Shown here: positions 43,334 to 52,666 of the stretch, in pieces | How the letters are laid out: each line of letters starts with the position of its first letter | Numbering within the stretch: the first letter of the stretch is position 1 | NCBI GenBank assembly: GCA_017465155.1 | Contig: JAFTWV010000107.1 | Coordinates: forward strand, 1 to 57,766 | Length of the DNA: 57,766 nucleotides | Reading direction: 5' to 3' | DNA from: Clostridia bacterium | Lineage (GTDB): Bacteria > Bacillota > Clostridia > Christensenellales > Aristaeellaceae | The notes under the pieces: generated by a model | The model's input: the letters and a program-made list of their open reading frames with translations, nothing else | What the model was told of the DNA's origin: nothing | Databases searched by the model: none | Position numbers and translations under genes: made by a program

Positions 43334-44541
43334 GTGCCCAGAAGGCTGTCAAGAGCCATGGCCAGCCCACAAGGTTGTCCAAAGGATTGAAGATCGTCGG
43401 CAAAGCCGCACTGATCCTCCTCGCCATCGCCAGCGTCGTATTTGTGGCGTACCACGACTGGGTCACGGCCCTCGCGGCGCTGCTGCTGATCTACGTCTTC
43501 GTCTACACGGATCTGCCGCGCATCATCGGCGAATCGTGGATCGGCAGGGTGATTCTTGATCCCATCAGCCGCTTCTTTGGGGAGCTGCTGCGTCCGATCC
43601 GCTGGCTGTTTGGGCTGATTGGCAAGGGTCTGAAGAGCGTTTTGCGCTTCCTGACCTGGCCTCTGCGCAAGATCGGCGGCCGGATGAGCATGCAGCAGAA
43701 ACGTTCCTGTGAGGCGCTGATCTTCCTGCTGCCGTGGCTGGTGGGCCTGTGCTTGTTCTTTGCCGGCCCGATCATCACTTCCATCCGCCTGTCCTTCTCT
43801 GAGATCCTTAAGCTGAAGGGCTTTGAGATGGGCTGGGTCTGGCTGGACAACTACCAGCACATCTTCTTCTACGACATCAACTTTGTTCCCATGTTCGTGC
43901 AGACGATTACCGATACGCTGCTGAATACCCCCATTTGCCTCGTATTCTCGCTGGTCATCGCAGTTCTGATCAACCGTCCGATGAGGGGGCGCGGCTTCTT
44001 CCGTGCGGCGTTCTTCATCCCGGTGCTGCTGGGTGCGGGCTATGTCATGAAGCAGATGCTGGGCATGGGCGCGGACGGAACGACCATCACCACAGGTATT
44101 GTGGTGCCGGAGCTGATTGCCAATCTGCTGGGCCACAGCCTGACGGATTTCCTGCAGGGCGTGCTGGATCGCATCACGGTGGTGCTGTGGAAATCCGGTG
44201 TGCAGATCGTCCTCTTCCTGGCGGGCCTGCAGGGTATTTCCAACTCGCTCTATGAGGCTGCCCGCGTGGACGGTGCGACCGAGTGGGAAATGTTCTGGAA
44301 GATCACCCTGCCGATGATCTCCCCGGTGATCCTGATGAATCTGGTGTACACCATTGTCGCCTTCTTCACCGATGCGACCAATCCGATCATCGACTACATC
44401 TACGAGATGAGCTTCACGAACCAGCAGTTTGGCTACGGCGCTGCGATGAGCTGGGTCTACTTCGCCTTTGCGCTGCTCATGTGCGGCGTGAGCATGGGTG
44501 TTGTGGGCAGATATGTCTTCGTGTCCGGCGGAAAGGAGTGA
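43330..44541 (+). CDS. Sugar ABC permease (LplB type) with extended N-terminus
   Basis: A 403-residue permease. The standard six-helix part starts near residue 125 (ALIFLLPWLVGLCLFF) and has the EAA loop (SLYEAARVDGATEWEMFWKITLPM). The first 120 residues are extra: two hydrophobic helices (about 24-62) and a basic amphipathic region with Trp/Arg repeats (RPIRWLFGLIGKGLK, FLTWPLRKIGG). Usual family length is about 290-310. GTG start at 43330 overlaps the DUF5696 stop. It pairs with the permease at 44547. Confidence 0.9.
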   Translation: MSAQKAVKSHGQPTRLSKGLKIVGKAALILLAIASVVFVAYHDWVTALAALLLIYVFVYTDLPRIIGESWIGRVILDPISRFFGELLRPIRWLFGLIGKGLKSVLRFLTWPLRKIGGRMSMQQKRSCEALIFLLPWLVGLCLFFAGPIITSIRLSFSEILKLKGFEMGWVWLDNYQHIFFYDINFVPMFVQTITDTLLNTPICLVFSLVIAVLINRPMRGRGFFRAAFFIPVLLGAGYVMKQMLGMGADGTTITTGIVVPELIANLLGHSLTDFLQGVLDRITVVLWKSGVQIVLFLAGLQGISNSLYEAARVDGATEWEMFWKITLPMISPVILMNLVYTIVAFFTDATNPIIDYIYEMSFTNQQFGYGAAMSWVYFAFALLMCGVSMGVVGRYVFVSGGKE

Positions 44542-44546
44542 GGAGC

Positions 44547-45497
44547 ATGGCAAAGAATAAAAACGCTAATGTACGTAGGAACAAGAGCCATTGGACCCGC
44601 TTTCTCCGTGACAACATCCTTAAGCTTGGCTTTTACTTCCTGCTGTGTGCACTGAGCTTCGTCTTCCTCTACCCCTTCATCAAGATGATCACCCAGTCCC
44701 TGATGACGGATGATGACCTCATCAACATCACCGTCAAGTGGCTGCCCTCGGAGCTGACGTGGAGCAACTACAACGTTGCCTACCGCAGGCTGCAGTTCGG
44801 CAGCTACGTGTGGAACAGCGCCCGCGTCGCCATCGTATGTACGCTGGGCCATGTGTTCTCCTGTGCAATGACGGGCTACGCTTTTGCGCGGTACAAGTTC
44901 CGCTTCAAGGGTGTGCTGTTCACGCTGGTCGTTCTGACCATGCTCGTGCCTGTGCAGACGATCATCATCCCGCAGTACATGCAGTTCTCCAACTGGGGCT
45001 GGATCAACAGCGAGTACTATCTCCCTCTGGCGGTCCCCACTTTCCTGGGCTTCGGCCTGAACGGCGGCTTCTTCATCTTCCTGTTCCGCCAGTTCTTCTC
45101 CGGCATGCCCTACGAGATGGAGGAGGCTGCCCGCGTGGACGGCTGCGGCCCGATCCGTACCTACACCCACATCATGCTGCCCATGAGTCAGTCCTCCCTG
45201 CTGGTGTGTACTGTGCTTTCCCTCGTGTGGCACTGGAATGACTACTTTGAGCCCGGCGTCTATGTCACCGACATTTTCCTGAAGATGCTGCCCAACCGTC
45301 TGCCCTCCCTGTACGCAGACCTGAACAAGGAGCAGCACAGCATGATCCAGGTCAACGAGATCGAGGGCATCATGTTCAACGAGGCCATGCTCATGGCGGC
45401 TACCTTCTTGTGCATCCTGCCGATCATGGTCATGTATCTGGTGCTGCAGCGCCGCTTCATGGAGGGCGTTGAACGCAGCGGTCTGACGGGTATGTAA
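44547..45497 (+). CDS. Sugar ABC permease (LplC type)
   Basis: A 316-residue permease with six helices and the EAA loop (YEMEEAARVDGCGPIRTYTHIMLPM). The ATG at 44547 follows AAGGAG and lies 5 bases after the previous stop. With the extended permease at 43330 it forms the second import channel, served by the binding proteins at 45697 and/or 47496. Confidence 0.92.
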   Translation: MAKNKNANVRRNKSHWTRFLRDNILKLGFYFLLCALSFVFLYPFIKMITQSLMTDDDLINITVKWLPSELTWSNYNVAYRRLQFGSYVWNSARVAIVCTLGHVFSCAMTGYAFARYKFRFKGVLFTLVVLTMLVPVQTIIIPQYMQFSNWGWINSEYYLPLAVPTFLGFGLNGGFFIFLFRQFFSGMPYEMEEAARVDGCGPIRTYTHIMLPMSQSSLLVCTVLSLVWHWNDYFEPGVYVTDIFLKMLPNRLPSLYADLNKEQHSMIQVNEIEGIMFNEAMLMAATFLCILPIMVMYLVLQRRFMEGVERSGLTGM

Positions 45498-45513
45498 ATA
45501 GGGCTACATTTTG

Positions 45514-45625
45514 CCGATTATAAATCGGTAGAAAAAATTCCGAAAAGAACAAAAAACACTTGATTTTGGGACGTAAATGTGGTACCATTTGGATATGTGA
45601 TAACGCTTACAAATCCGATCGGATT
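45514..45625 (+). promoter_or_regulatory. Promoter with cre-like site and two palindromes before SBP gene
   Basis: Promoter TTGATT (45560-45565), 17 bases, TACCAT (45583-45588). Just downstream, TGATAACGCTTACA (45598-45611) matches the CcpA cre consensus at all but one fixed position, as a roadblock site would. A perfect 14-base palindrome AATCCGATCGGATT (45612-45625) follows, and CCGATT/AATCGG (45514-45528) lies upstream. The two palindromes could bind a locus-specific regulator. Confidence 0.65.
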
Positions 45626-45696
45626 CCTCGTCTATGATGTCGGCAGCTGTTGCTGTTGAACATACGGTTACCCCATTTCAAAAAGGAGGTTTTCCC

Positions 45697-47328
45697 ATGA
45701 AGAAGTTTCTGGCTACCCTGCTCGCGCTGACCATGCTGCTTGCCATGGCCGCGCCTGCGCTGGCGGAAGAAGTCCCCACCGTGTCTGTCATGGAGGCGGG
45801 CGGCACCGCGCTGTACCAGCCCTACCTGAGCCCCACGCTGGTTGGCCTGCTGAAGATTCAGGACATCGCTGGCGTTAAGATCGAGTGGAACATCCCCGGC
45901 GGCACCAACGATGAGATTCAGGCTCAGTACCTGTCCATCCTGGCGTCCGGCAACTACCCGGACATCATCAAGTGGCAGCACAACAACTCCTACGTTGGCG
46001 GCGTTGCGCAGCTGTATCAGGATGGCATCATCATTCGCCTGAATGAGGTCATCGACCAGTACATGCCCAACTACAAGAAGCTGCTGGAGGAGAATCCTCA
46101 GGTTGCCAAGACCCTGATGGACGACGACGGCAACTACCTGTACTTCACCGTTATCAACCCCCTGAACACCGAGCTGGAGAAGGCTTCTGTGACCTGGTGG
46201 GGCCTGATGATGCGTCAGGACTGGCTGGACAACGTTGGTATGGAAGCTCCTACCACCATCGATGAGTGGTACGAAGTTCTGACCGCCTTCAAGGAGGGCG
46301 ATCCCAACGGCAACGGCGAGATGGACGAGATCCCCTTCGACGGCGGCTCTGCCGGCATCGGCCTGTTCATGCCTGCCTTCGGTATCAGCTCCGGCGCGTA
46401 CATCGATCCTGAGACCGGCAAGGTCGGCTACGGCGAGTACGGCGAGGACTACAAGGCTTACCTGGAGACCATGAACAAGTGGTACGCCGAGGGCCTGATC
46501 CAGAACGTGTTCCTGGACGAGACCGGCGCCCCCACCGCGACTGCGGACAACAACATCTACGCTGACCTGTCCGGTTCCTGGAAGGGCCTGTCCAACTACT
46601 GGGAGCAGCGCCTGCCCATGGTTCTGGAGAAGAACCCCAATGCTGACTTCGTGGCTGTTCAGTGGCCCACCTATGTCAACAACTCCGACGTGTTCTATGC
46701 CGGCGACTACGGCATGGGTTACGGTGACCGCGTGAGCGTTGTTATCACCGTGGACTGCAAGAACATCGAGGCTGCTGCCCGCCTGATCGACACCATGTAC
46801 ACCGAGGAAGGCACCAACCTGACCACCTGGGGCACTGAGGATTCCGATCCCTTCAACGCCACCCAGGAGTGGACCGGCGGCCGCGGCACCTACTACATTG
46901 CTGAGGATGGCTCCTTCAAGGAGACTGACTGGGCGAACGAGATCTGCACCAACTTCTACGATGGCGCTTTCCCGAACAAGTACCGCTATGCCATGTCTCA
47001 CGCTTCCTGGCCGCGCTGGGGCGCTGCTGAGTACATCATGGCTACCCGTGAGGATACCTATGTGAACTCTTCCAAGCTGTGGGCTCTGGCCGACAACAGC
47101 CTGGAGTATCCCGCCGCTATCGTTCTGAGCGTTGATGCCCAGAAGGCTGTTGCCGAGATCGAGAACATGGGCACCTACATCGCCGAGATGCAGTACAAGT
47201 TCATCACTGGTGAAGAGCCTCTGACCAACTACGACGCCTACATGGAGCAGCTCCAGAAGATGGGCATCGAAGAGCTGATTAAGCTGTACCAGGAAGCTTA
47301 CGACCGCTTCATGGCCCGCGGCAACTAA
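45697..47328 (+). CDS. Extracellular solute-binding protein (LplA/YtcQ type)
   Basis: A 543-residue binding protein with signal peptide (1-24, ending ALAEE) and no lipobox Cys. It carries an EF-hand-like calcium loop (DPNGNGEMDEIPF, about 207-219). Codon use is unusually uniform, as in highly expressed genes, and it has its own promoter and terminator within the locus. About 38 percent of its length has obvious counterparts in the lipoprotein encoded at 47496 by eye (for example TIDEWYxVLTAFKxGDPNGNG). It should deliver oligosaccharides to the permeases at 43330/44547. Confidence 0.9.
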   Translation: MKKFLATLLALTMLLAMAAPALAEEVPTVSVMEAGGTALYQPYLSPTLVGLLKIQDIAGVKIEWNIPGGTNDEIQAQYLSILASGNYPDIIKWQHNNSYVGGVAQLYQDGIIIRLNEVIDQYMPNYKKLLEENPQVAKTLMDDDGNYLYFTVINPLNTELEKASVTWWGLMMRQDWLDNVGMEAPTTIDEWYEVLTAFKEGDPNGNGEMDEIPFDGGSAGIGLFMPAFGISSGAYIDPETGKVGYGEYGEDYKAYLETMNKWYAEGLIQNVFLDETGAPTATADNNIYADLSGSWKGLSNYWEQRLPMVLEKNPNADFVAVQWPTYVNNSDVFYAGDYGMGYGDRVSVVITVDCKNIEAAARLIDTMYTEEGTNLTTWGTEDSDPFNATQEWTGGRGTYYIAEDGSFKETDWANEICTNFYDGAFPNKYRYAMSHASWPRWGAAEYIMATREDTYVNSSKLWALADNSLEYPAAIVLSVDAQKAVAEIENMGTYIAEMQYKFITGEEPLTNYDAYMEQLQKMGIEELIKLYQEAYDRFMARGN

Positions 47329-47367
47329 TCATCCGCGCTTGATGAAAGCATCATAAGTAGACCCACT

Positions 47368-47400
47368 GGGGGTCGTCGGGCGACCGGCGATCCCCTTTTT
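47368..47400 (+). terminator. Terminator after the abundant binding protein
   Basis: A 12-pair stem (47368-47379 with 47384-47395), 4-base loop, TTTTT. It isolates the 45697 gene from the enzyme operon that follows. Confidence 0.88.
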
Positions 47401-47422
47401 AGTTAATTTCTTCAAAAGACTT

Positions 47423-47450
47423 TTGTCTATGCCTGTGTTCATGGTATAAT
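47423..47450 (+). promoter_or_regulatory. Promoter of the pectin enzyme operon
   Basis: TTGTCT (47423-47428), a 16-base spacer and TATAAT (47445-47450), about 45 bases before the lipoprotein gene. Confidence 0.7.
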
Positions 47451-47495
47451 GAGGGCACATGATTACAGGCGTATATAAAGGTGAGGTGCTTGCGT

Positions 47496-49022
47496 ATGAA
47501 GAAATGTTTTCTGGCGTTCATATTCGTTTTCATCCTGCTGCTGACCGCTGGCTGCACAAAGACGGTGGAAGAGACGGTGCAGATTACCTGGTACATGCCC
47601 GGCGATGATGTGGAGCTGTACAACCGCATGAAGGGAATCCTCGCCATTGAAGAAGCTACCGGCGTGGACGTTGTATTCGAGTGCCCGCCCAGCAACAGTG
47701 AGGATGCGTTCAAGATGATGGTCGCATCGGGAAAGCTGCCGGACGTGATCATGTGGACCTATTCTGCGGGTATCGACCGCATGTATGAGGATGGCGCCGT
47801 CCTTGACCTGACGGAACTGATCGCGCAGTATGCTCCCAACCTGACGAAGATTTATACCGAGCGGCCTGAACTGCGCAAAGAGGTCGAAACCTCCGATGGC
47901 CGCCTGTACTATTTCCCTTCCATCAACCCCATGCAGACGGTGGAGGAGATCTGCCGTAAGTCCTATCAGGGCTTCATCGTCCGCGATGACTGGCTGAACA
48001 GGCTGGGCCTGGAAAGCCCGCAGACCATCGACGAGTGGTATGCTGTGCTGACGGCCTTCAAGACCGGCGATCCCAACGGCAACGGCTATCAGGATGAGAT
48101 CCCCTTTGACGGTCAGTCCCTGAGCTACTTTGCTCCGGCCTTCGGCGTCCTGAGTACCTTCTGCATCAAGACCGACGGCACGGTTGCCTTCGGCCCCATG
48201 GAGCAGGAGTACAAGGCATGGCTGGAGACGATGAACAAGTGGTATGTCGAGGGGCTGCTGGGCAGCAACTGCCTGATCCACTCATCATCGTGGATGAACG
48301 AGAACATCGTCAACAACCTGACTGGCGCGTTCCTCGGGCTGGACAACGCCTGGCGTGTCTATCTGCCGGAGATGGAGCAGAACGTGCCCGGCGCAAGTTT
48401 GGCAGCTGTGCCATGGCCTGTCAACAATCAGACCGGCGTGCGTTACACCCCCCGCGAGGAGATGGCTGGCCACATGGCAAGCACCGTGACGGTCATCACC
48501 TCTTCCTGCAAGAATCCGGAGGTGGCGGTAAAGCTCATCGATTACATGTACTCCGAGGAGGGCAGCAACCTGCTGACCTGGGGCGTTGAGGGCGAATCGT
48601 GGGAGTGGGTGGACGGCAAGAAGCAGCTGACCGAGCTGGCGCTGTCCCCCGATCCGGAGAAGGGCTGGCTGAATCTGTACAACTATGCCATCGGTCATTC
48701 GTCCTTTCCCAAATATGACGGCGAGACGGTCGTGCTGGCCAGCTACCCGGAGGATCAGCTCATCGCCGAGAAGACGTGGGCGGAGGCCTCCGCAGCGCTG
48801 ATCTACCCGCCCTATATCTCCATGAGCGTGGAGGACAAGGCCTTCTGCGACGGCGTGATGGACGATGTGGATATCTACATCACCGAAATGGTGCTGAAGT
48901 TCATCACCGGCGAGGAACCCTTGAGTAATTATGACGCCTTTGTTGCCCAGCTTGACCGGATGGGCGTCAATCAGGCACTGGAGATTTACCGCAAGGCCTA
49001 TGAAAGCTACATGGCGCAGTAA
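47496..49022 (+). CDS. Solute-binding lipoprotein (LplA/YtcQ type)
   Basis: A 508-residue binding lipoprotein: signal peptide with lipobox LTAGC (Cys20), then a type-1 binding fold with the calcium-like loop DPNGNGYQDEIPF. It is a paralogue of the protein at 45697, sharing TIDEWYAVLTAFK, the LETMNKWYVEGL segment and the ITGEEPLSNYDAF end. ATG at 47496 follows AAGGTGAGG. First gene of the enzyme operon; it may serve the same permeases with a different ligand range. Confidence 0.92.
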   Translation: MKKCFLAFIFVFILLLTAGCTKTVEETVQITWYMPGDDVELYNRMKGILAIEEATGVDVVFECPPSNSEDAFKMMVASGKLPDVIMWTYSAGIDRMYEDGAVLDLTELIAQYAPNLTKIYTERPELRKEVETSDGRLYYFPSINPMQTVEEICRKSYQGFIVRDDWLNRLGLESPQTIDEWYAVLTAFKTGDPNGNGYQDEIPFDGQSLSYFAPAFGVLSTFCIKTDGTVAFGPMEQEYKAWLETMNKWYVEGLLGSNCLIHSSSWMNENIVNNLTGAFLGLDNAWRVYLPEMEQNVPGASLAAVPWPVNNQTGVRYTPREEMAGHMASTVTVITSSCKNPEVAVKLIDYMYSEEGSNLLTWGVEGESWEWVDGKKQLTELALSPDPEKGWLNLYNYAIGHSSFPKYDGETVVLASYPEDQLIAEKTWAEASAALIYPPYISMSVEDKAFCDGVMDDVDIYITEMVLKFITGEEPLSNYDAFVAQLDRMGVNQALEIYRKAYESYMAQ

Positions 49023-49046
49023 GCGCCGGATCAGGAGGAACAGAGA

Positions 49047-50309
49047 ATGAATATCCGCGATTACGCAGCTTATTCCCATGACGGCAAGGACTGGACGGAG
49101 GCGTTCATCCGTGCCATCGACGACATGAAGCAGCAGGGCGGCGGCGTGCTGACCGTGCCCGCAGGCGAGTACCCGACGGGCTCCATCCGCCTGTATGACA
49201 ACATGACCCTGCGCATCGAGAGCGGCGCTGCGCTGCGCTTCCATCAGGACGCGAAGGCTTTCCCGCTGATCGATCTGGAGTTTGAGGGCCATGCGGGTCT
49301 GATGCATCAGGCCTGCATCTATGCGGAGAAGGCGAAGAACGTGGTCGTCACCGGCTACGGCACGGTGGATGGTCAGGGCAGCTACTGGTGGAAGCAGATC
49401 CGCGAGCAGGGCCGGACAGCGTATCCCCGGCCTTACCTCGTCTGCTTCGCGGACTGCGAGCATGTGGTGCTGGAGAACGTAACGCTGCTGAACTCCCCGG
49501 CGTGGACGGTGCATCCCCTGCGCTGCCGCAATGTCACCGCGCGCGGGCTGAACATCAAGAATCCTGCTGATTCCCCCAACACCGACGGCATCAACCCCGA
49601 CGCCTGTCAGGATGTGCGCATCCTCGACTGCACCATCGACGTGGGCGACGACTGCATCGCCATCAAGTCCGGCACGGAGGATACCCCGAACCGTCAGCCC
49701 TGCGAACGGATCATCATTGCCAACTGCCACTTCCTGCACGGCCATGGCGGCGTGGTGCTGGGAAGCGAGATGTCTGGCGATGTGCGCAACGTGGTCGTAT
49801 CCTCCTGCGTATTCTACGAGACCGATCGCGGCATCCGCCTCAAAACCCGTCGCGGCCGCGGCGGCACGGTGGAGGGCATTCAGCTGAATAATCTGGTGAT
49901 GGAAAAGGTCATGTGCCCCTTTGTGTTCAACATGTACTACTCCTGCGGCACGGATATGAGCATGAAGCATGTCTGGGAGAAGACGCCCTATCCGGTTACT
50001 GAGAGCACCCCCTGCCTGCGGGATGTGGCAATTAGCGGCGTGCGCGCACGTCAGTGCACGGCCTGCGCGGGCTTCTTCTATGGCCTTGCGGAAATGCCGG
50101 TGGAGGGCGTGACGATGCAGGACGTGGTGGTCGAGATGGACGAAAACGGCAAGCCCGGCCGTCCGGCGATGATGAGCGGCCTGGATGACATGCAGGGCGC
50201 GGGCTTCTTCCTGCGCAACGCTGTAGGCGTGGACCTGCGCGGCGTGAAGGTACGCGGCGTGAAGGGCGAATGGCTTGACATTGACGACAGTGTGAAGCTG
50301 GAAAAGTAA
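49047..50309 (+). CDS. GH28 polygalacturonase family enzyme
   Basis: A 420-residue right-handed beta-helix glycosidase. GH28 motifs in order: NTDG (D180), GDDC (D201, D202), HGHGG (H233) and RLK (R264-K266), all intact. No signal peptide, so cytoplasmic; probably an exo-acting enzyme (exo-polygalacturonase or rhamnogalacturonan galacturonohydrolase type) trimming imported oligosaccharides. GGAGGAAC precedes the start. Exact linkage cannot be read from sequence. Confidence 0.92.
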   Translation: MNIRDYAAYSHDGKDWTEAFIRAIDDMKQQGGGVLTVPAGEYPTGSIRLYDNMTLRIESGAALRFHQDAKAFPLIDLEFEGHAGLMHQACIYAEKAKNVVVTGYGTVDGQGSYWWKQIREQGRTAYPRPYLVCFADCEHVVLENVTLLNSPAWTVHPLRCRNVTARGLNIKNPADSPNTDGINPDACQDVRILDCTIDVGDDCIAIKSGTEDTPNRQPCERIIIANCHFLHGHGGVVLGSEMSGDVRNVVVSSCVFYETDRGIRLKTRRGRGGTVEGIQLNNLVMEKVMCPFVFNMYYSCGTDMSMKHVWEKTPYPVTESTPCLRDVAISGVRARQCTACAGFFYGLAEMPVEGVTMQDVVVEMDENGKPGRPAMMSGLDDMQGAGFFLRNAVGVDLRGVKVRGVKGEWLDIDDSVKLEK

Positions 50310-50334
50310 TGCGTAATAGCCGGGAGGATTCTCC

Positions 50335-52650
50335 ATGAAGAACTGGAAGCTGTGGTATGACGCGCCCGCAAAGGACTGGAACATTGCCCTTCCGCTGGGC
50401 AATGGCCGCATGGGTGCGATGATCTTTGGCGGCACGGTGCTGGAACGCATCAGCCTGAACGAGGATACCTGCTGGTACGGCGGTTTCCGCGATCGCGTGA
50501 ACCCCGATGCGAAGAAGTACCTGCCGGTGGTGCGCCGTTTGCTGGACGAGGACCGCATCGAGGAGGCCCAGATGCTGGCGGAGGAGGCGCTGACGGCCAC
50601 CCCCGACGGCGAACGCCACTATGAGGTGCTGTGCGACCTGATCCTCCAGCAGCTGGAGGGCGGCAGCGCGAAGCCCTTTGGTAAGGAGCTGCTGGACGAG
50701 CTGCAGGGTGTGGACGATCAGCGCATCGTGTTGGAGAAGCTGGGCGGCGACCGCCCTGAGGGCCTGCATGGCATGCGCAACATGCGCGGGCATGACATGA
50801 CCCGACATGAGCGCCCCGTCAGCGATTATCGCCGCGAGCTGGATATCCGCGACGGTGTGCATCGTGTCAGTTACATCCGCAGCGAAAAGGCTGTCACCCG
50901 CGAGAGCTTCATGAGCACGCCGCATCAGGTGTTCGCCATGCGGCATGAGGGCTTCCCGGCCCGCGTGCTGCTGCGGCGCGGCAGCTATGTCAACCGGATT
51001 GACAAGGCGGATGACTGCACCATCCTGCTTTCCGGGCAGGCAGGCGACGGCGGCGTGCGCTATATGGCTGTGTGCCGCGCGGTGGGCGAGGGCGTGCACG
51101 TCATCGGCAATACGCTGCATGTAGGCGAAACGGCGGATATTTTCCTTGCTGCCGCCACGTCCTACCGCTTTGACGATCTGCAGTCCGAGTGCCTGAGCAG
51201 GCTGGAAGATGCCGTTGCCGCGGGGTATGACGCGGTGAAGGCCGCCCATATCGCCGAGCACCGGGCCATCATGGACAGGTGCAGCCTGACCCTGAACGGG
51301 GACGATGCATTGGATGCGCTGCCTACGGACAAGCGTCTTGCGCGATATGCCGAGAGCCATGCTGACAACGGTCTGGAGGAGATGTACTTCTCCTTCGGGC
51401 GCTATCTGCTGGCAGGCTGCTCCCGCCCGGGGACGCTCCCGGCCAACCTGCAGGGTATCTGGAACGATGATTTCCATCCCGCGTGGGACGGTAAGTACAC
51501 CATCAACATCAACACCGAAATGAATTACTGGCCTGCAGAGGTGTGCAATCTGAGCGAAATGCACCTGCCGCTGTTTGATCATCTGAAGCGCATGCGCCCC
51601 CACGGAGAGCATGTCGCGCAGGCAATGTACGGTGCGCGCGGCTGGGTGGCGCATCACAATACCGACCTGTGGGGCGACTGCGCGCCGCAGGATACCTACT
51701 GCCCGGCAACATATTGGCCGATGGGCGCGGCGTGGCTGTGTCTGCATATTGCGGAGCACTACCGCTTTACGCTGGACGAAGGCTTCCTGCGCGAGCACTA
51801 CGACCTGATGGAGGACGCGGCGCGGTTCTTTACCGACGCCTGTGTGGAGCGCCCGGACGGCACGCTGACGGTCAGCCCCTCTTCCTCGCCGGAAAATGTG
51901 TATATTACGCCCTCGGGTGCATCCGGCACGCTGACAAACTGTGCAGCGATGGACGGGCAGATCCTGTGGGCGCTGATGACAGCGCTGATTGAATGCGGTG
52001 CAGTGATCGGGCGGGATGCTGCAGAGTGGGAGGTCTTCCGCAGCCGGCTGAACCCGGTGCAGGTGGAGGACGGCCTCGTGAAGGAGTGGCTGCGTGACTG
52101 CAGGGATGGCTGCCCGGGACACCGGCATATCAGCCATTTGTTCGCGCTCTATCCCGGGAGGCAGATTACCGCTGATACCCCGGCGGAATTCGCAGCGGCC
52201 CGTGCCACGCTGGAGAAGCGTCTCAGCTGCGGCGGCGGTCACACCGGCTGGAGCCGTGCGTGGATCATGTGCCTGTGGGCACGCCTGATGGATGGCGCGA
52301 AGGCGGGCGAAAACATCCGCCTGCTGCTTGAGCGCTCGACGCTGCCCAACCTGTTTGACAATCATCCGCCCTTCCAGATTGACGGAAACTTTGGTTCTGT
52401 TGCCGGTATGGCAGAGATGCTTGTACAGAGCCATGAGGGATTCCTGCGTTTGCTGCCTGCGGTGCCTGCCCAGTGGGAGAAGGGCTCGGCAAAAGGTATC
52501 CGTGCCCGGGGCGGCTACACGGTTGATATCGCCTGGGAAGGCACGTCCTTCCGCGCAGAGATTGCGGCGGAGCATGATGGCGTGCTGAAGCTGGCAGATG
52601 GACGAGCGCTGCCCCATCATGCGGGAGAAACGCTCCGAATTGAAGGCTGA
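50335..52650 (+). CDS. GH95 alpha-L-fucosidase/alpha-L-galactosidase family enzyme
   Basis: A 771-residue enzyme with the GH95 opening (WNIALPLGNGRMGAMIFGG, ERISLNEDTCWYGG) and the signature NINTEMNYWP (N391, N393) plus LPANLQGIWNDD. No signal peptide. It removes alpha-L-fucose or alpha-L-galactose caps; in a rhamnogalacturonan locus alpha-L-galactosidase is as likely as fucosidase. Positions 95-165 look divergent from the usual N-terminal beta domain. Follows GH28 by 25 bases. Confidence 0.9.
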   Translation: MKNWKLWYDAPAKDWNIALPLGNGRMGAMIFGGTVLERISLNEDTCWYGGFRDRVNPDAKKYLPVVRRLLDEDRIEEAQMLAEEALTATPDGERHYEVLCDLILQQLEGGSAKPFGKELLDELQGVDDQRIVLEKLGGDRPEGLHGMRNMRGHDMTRHERPVSDYRRELDIRDGVHRVSYIRSEKAVTRESFMSTPHQVFAMRHEGFPARVLLRRGSYVNRIDKADDCTILLSGQAGDGGVRYMAVCRAVGEGVHVIGNTLHVGETADIFLAAATSYRFDDLQSECLSRLEDAVAAGYDAVKAAHIAEHRAIMDRCSLTLNGDDALDALPTDKRLARYAESHADNGLEEMYFSFGRYLLAGCSRPGTLPANLQGIWNDDFHPAWDGKYTININTEMNYWPAEVCNLSEMHLPLFDHLKRMRPHGEHVAQAMYGARGWVAHHNTDLWGDCAPQDTYCPATYWPMGAAWLCLHIAEHYRFTLDEGFLREHYDLMEDAARFFTDACVERPDGTLTVSPSSSPENVYITPSGASGTLTNCAAMDGQILWALMTALIECGAVIGRDAAEWEVFRSRLNPVQVEDGLVKEWLRDCRDGCPGHRHISHLFALYPGRQITADTPAEFAAARATLEKRLSCGGGHTGWSRAWIMCLWARLMDGAKAGENIRLLLERSTLPNLFDNHPPFQIDGNFGSVAGMAEMLVQSHEGFLRLLPAVPAQWEKGSAKGIRARGGYTVDIAWEGTSFRAEIAAEHDGVLKLADGRALPHHAGETLRIEG

Positions 52651-52666
52651 CCATGACAGGAGGATC

